DNA of 64,000 nucleotides. It comes from an uncultured Pelagibacteraceae bacterium (GTDB lineage Bacteria > Pseudomonadota > Alphaproteobacteria > Pelagibacterales > Pelagibacteraceae). Below are positions 62,907 to 64,000 of this stretch, in pieces (positions within the stretch are counted from its first letter, which is position 1; every line of letters begins with the position of its first letter). A model generated the notes under the pieces. That model ran no database searches and was not told the origin of the DNA. It worked only from the letters and a program-made list of their open reading frames with translations. The DNA is taken from assembly GCA_902624315.1 (NCBI GenBank), contig CACNXC010000002.1:62001-126000 (forward strand), read 5' to 3'. The position numbers and the translations under genes are program-made.

Positions 62907-62950
62907 AGTAAAAAAATAGGCACCAATTTAATAAAAAATTGGCGCCTATT
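62907..62950 (-). terminator. Hairpin with U-tract between binding-protein and ATPase genes
   Basis: Arms 62916-62929 and 62936-62949 (ATAGGC.CCAATTT and complement) form a 14-pair stem around TTTATT on the minus strand. One position is G-U in the minus-strand RNA and A-C on the plus strand, so the fold is meant for the minus strand. It is followed there by seven T's. A partial terminator after the binding-protein gene. Confidence 0.72.
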
Positions 62951-62971
62951 AAAATTTTAATTACCTTTAGA

Positions 62972-63913
62972 TTATAAAGGTAAGAAACTTGTATCTACGT
63001 TTCCTCTTGGTGTTCCCATTCCTTTTAGGAATGCATCAAGATTTCCACTTTCCATAGAACTTTTTGTTTCCTCTGGAGTTAGAAATTTGAAACCACTTAA
63101 AGTTTCTTTCATGTCAGGAATTTTCATTTCTGAAGCTTTTGACATTGCATTCATATCGCTTTTTCCAGCTCTATATCTTGCATTAGCTTCATGAGTTACT
63201 TCGATGAAAGTTCTTAACATTCCTGGGTTTTCCTTCATAAACTTTGTGGTTACAGAAGTAATATCAATCCCTAGGATACCTGCATCTCTAGCTTCTTGAA
63301 CAGTTAATAATCTAGATCCAACTGCAGTAGCAGCTTTAATAGAATTACCACCAAATAAACATGCCATTACAACATCACCGCTTACTAAAGCAGCAGCACC
63401 TTCTTCAGGGTCCATTTGAATGATATCCATTTTTTTTCTATCTGCCCCAACAACTTTCATACTCTCATCAAAAACATATTCCGCCATTGTTCCAAGTGGA
63501 ACAGCAACTTTTTTACCTTCTAATTCAGTTGCGTTGGCTTTTGTAATTCCAGATGCATTAGATGTAACACAAGTTGTTCCTCCCATTCCGTATTCCATTG
63601 CAATATCAACTAATTTGATAGGTGCTTTAGATTTTACAGCGTTAATGAATGGAACTAAACCTTGAGAATATGAAATATCAATATCTCCTGCTAACATCGC
63701 ATCAGTCATAGCACCACCATTAGTAAAGTTAGTCCACTTTACTGGAACCCCTAGAGCTTTTGCGAAGTTTTTCTTCATCATGTCCTCTAGATTTGGACTT
63801 GGCCACTCTAAGAAGTAAGCAACTCTAACTTCATTTGCTGCTGAATTAGCAACAGATATTGAAAGATTAAGAGCTACAAAACATCCAAGAATAAAACTTA
63901 TTATTTTTTTCAT
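62972..63913 (-). CDS. TauA-type sulfonate ABC transporter substrate-binding protein
   Basis: A 313-residue periplasmic binding protein. Signal peptide residues 1-25 (VANSA). RVAYFLEWPSPNLEDMMKKNF and DIDISYSQGLVPFINAV fit the TauA/SsuA group, with a hinge pattern GKKVAVPLGTMAEYVF. First gene of the operon; 87 bp of AT-rich upstream DNA before the window edge should hold the promoter. Substrate unproven: taurine, isethionate or dihydroxypropanesulfonate. Confidence 0.88.
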   Translation of the reverse strand: MKKIISFILGCFVALNLSISVANSAANEVRVAYFLEWPSPNLEDMMKKNFAKALGVPVKWTNFTNGGAMTDAMLAGDIDISYSQGLVPFINAVKSKAPIKLVDIAMEYGMGGTTCVTSNASGITKANATELEGKKVAVPLGTMAEYVFDESMKVVGADRKKMDIIQMDPEEGAAALVSGDVVMACLFGGNSIKAATAVGSRLLTVQEARDAGILGIDITSVTTKFMKENPGMLRTFIEVTHEANARYRAGKSDMNAMSKASEMKIPDMKETLSGFKFLTPEETKSSMESGNLDAFLKGMGTPRGNVDTSFLPL

Positions 63914-64000
63914 TTATGCCTCTTCCTTGTTTATTTATATGTTTCAATTTTAAGATTAATTTGACCTATATGTAAAACAAAAAAATGGTCATTATAGTTA

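Noticed and set aside
1-64000. CRISPR arrays, insertion sequences, prophage, tRNA genes
   Set aside because: No spaced direct repeats, transposase or integrase frames, or cloverleaf-like sequences were found by reading.

Overview
The window looks like a piece of a SAR11 (Pelagibacterales, Candidatus Pelagibacter-like) chromosome. Base composition is strongly AT-rich, genes are very tightly packed (many ATGA, TAATG or 1-14 bp overlaps, few gaps over 150 bp), and the gene content is typical of that group: trimethylamine monooxygenase, heterotetrameric sarcosine oxidase, dimethylglycine dehydrogenase with ETF, formate-THF ligase, AcuI and TauABC-type transport. I see no rRNA, tRNA, insertion sequence, phage gene or CRISPR array.

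Layout. 1-13.2 kb is a methylamine/one-carbon block: the end of a duplicated betaine/TMAO-type ABC permease, tmm on the opposite strand, a GpsA-like dehydrogenase / iron alcohol dehydrogenase / amidotransferase trio, fhs, and soxBDAG. 13.2-18.1 kb is mostly housekeeping (EamA transporter, racemase, cold-shock protein, GNAT, purKE). 18.2-21.6 kb is a four-gene operon of an M19 dipeptidase-like protein that appears to have lost metal ligands, two poorly known proteins and a 52-residue four-cysteine protein. 21.6-24.4 kb (minus strand) holds a Yip1-like protein, a 34-residue membrane peptide and a DmdA-like GcvT protein overlapping a MetF-like reductase. 24.5-33.5 kb runs through a kinase/nucleotidyltransferase pair and several small enzymes into dimethylglycine dehydrogenase-etfB-etfA-ETF:ubiquinone oxidoreductase, a full electron route from N-methyl groups to the quinone pool. 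33.5-37.5 kb has DUF2237, a 2OG oxygenase, hisI and the folE-acuI-lysR run. 37.6-41.6 kb is an iron(III) ABC transporter behind overlapping Fur-type palindromes. 41.6-45.4 kb has azlCD, a periplasmic thioredoxin, a persulfide dioxygenase, a cupredoxin, a DUF4396 protein and a methyltransferase. 45.4-45.9 kb is the only long gap, rich in inverted repeats and ending in a 59-residue membrane protein gene. 45.9-52.3 kb has a gamma-butyrobetaine-hydroxylase-like oxygenase, an inositol monophosphatase homologue, an SMR protein without its key glutamate, a run of eight small poorly known genes, and cysK/cysE. 52.3-56.9 kb has a VOC protein, a LysE exporter, an autotransporter-like surface protein, alternative oxidase, flavodoxin and MsrB. 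56.9-63.9 kb (minus strand) is a sulfonate-type operon: TauA-like binding protein, ATPase, a permease with a very large extracytoplasmic insertion, an Ldh2-family dehydrogenase, phosphate acetyltransferase and an HpsN-like dehydrogenase.

How it fits together. TMA is oxidised to TMAO (Tmm). Dimethylglycine and sarcosine are demethylated by the dehydrogenase/ETF system and SoxBDAG, giving methylene-THF. The DmdA-like protein plus the MetF-like protein would move methyl-THF to methylene-THF, and Fhs can recover ATP from formyl-THF. The sulfonate operon would take up a C2/C3 sulfonate such as dihydroxypropanesulfonate and feed acetyl-CoA through acetyl phosphate. Functions are inferred from protein motifs and context read by eye; no database search was run.
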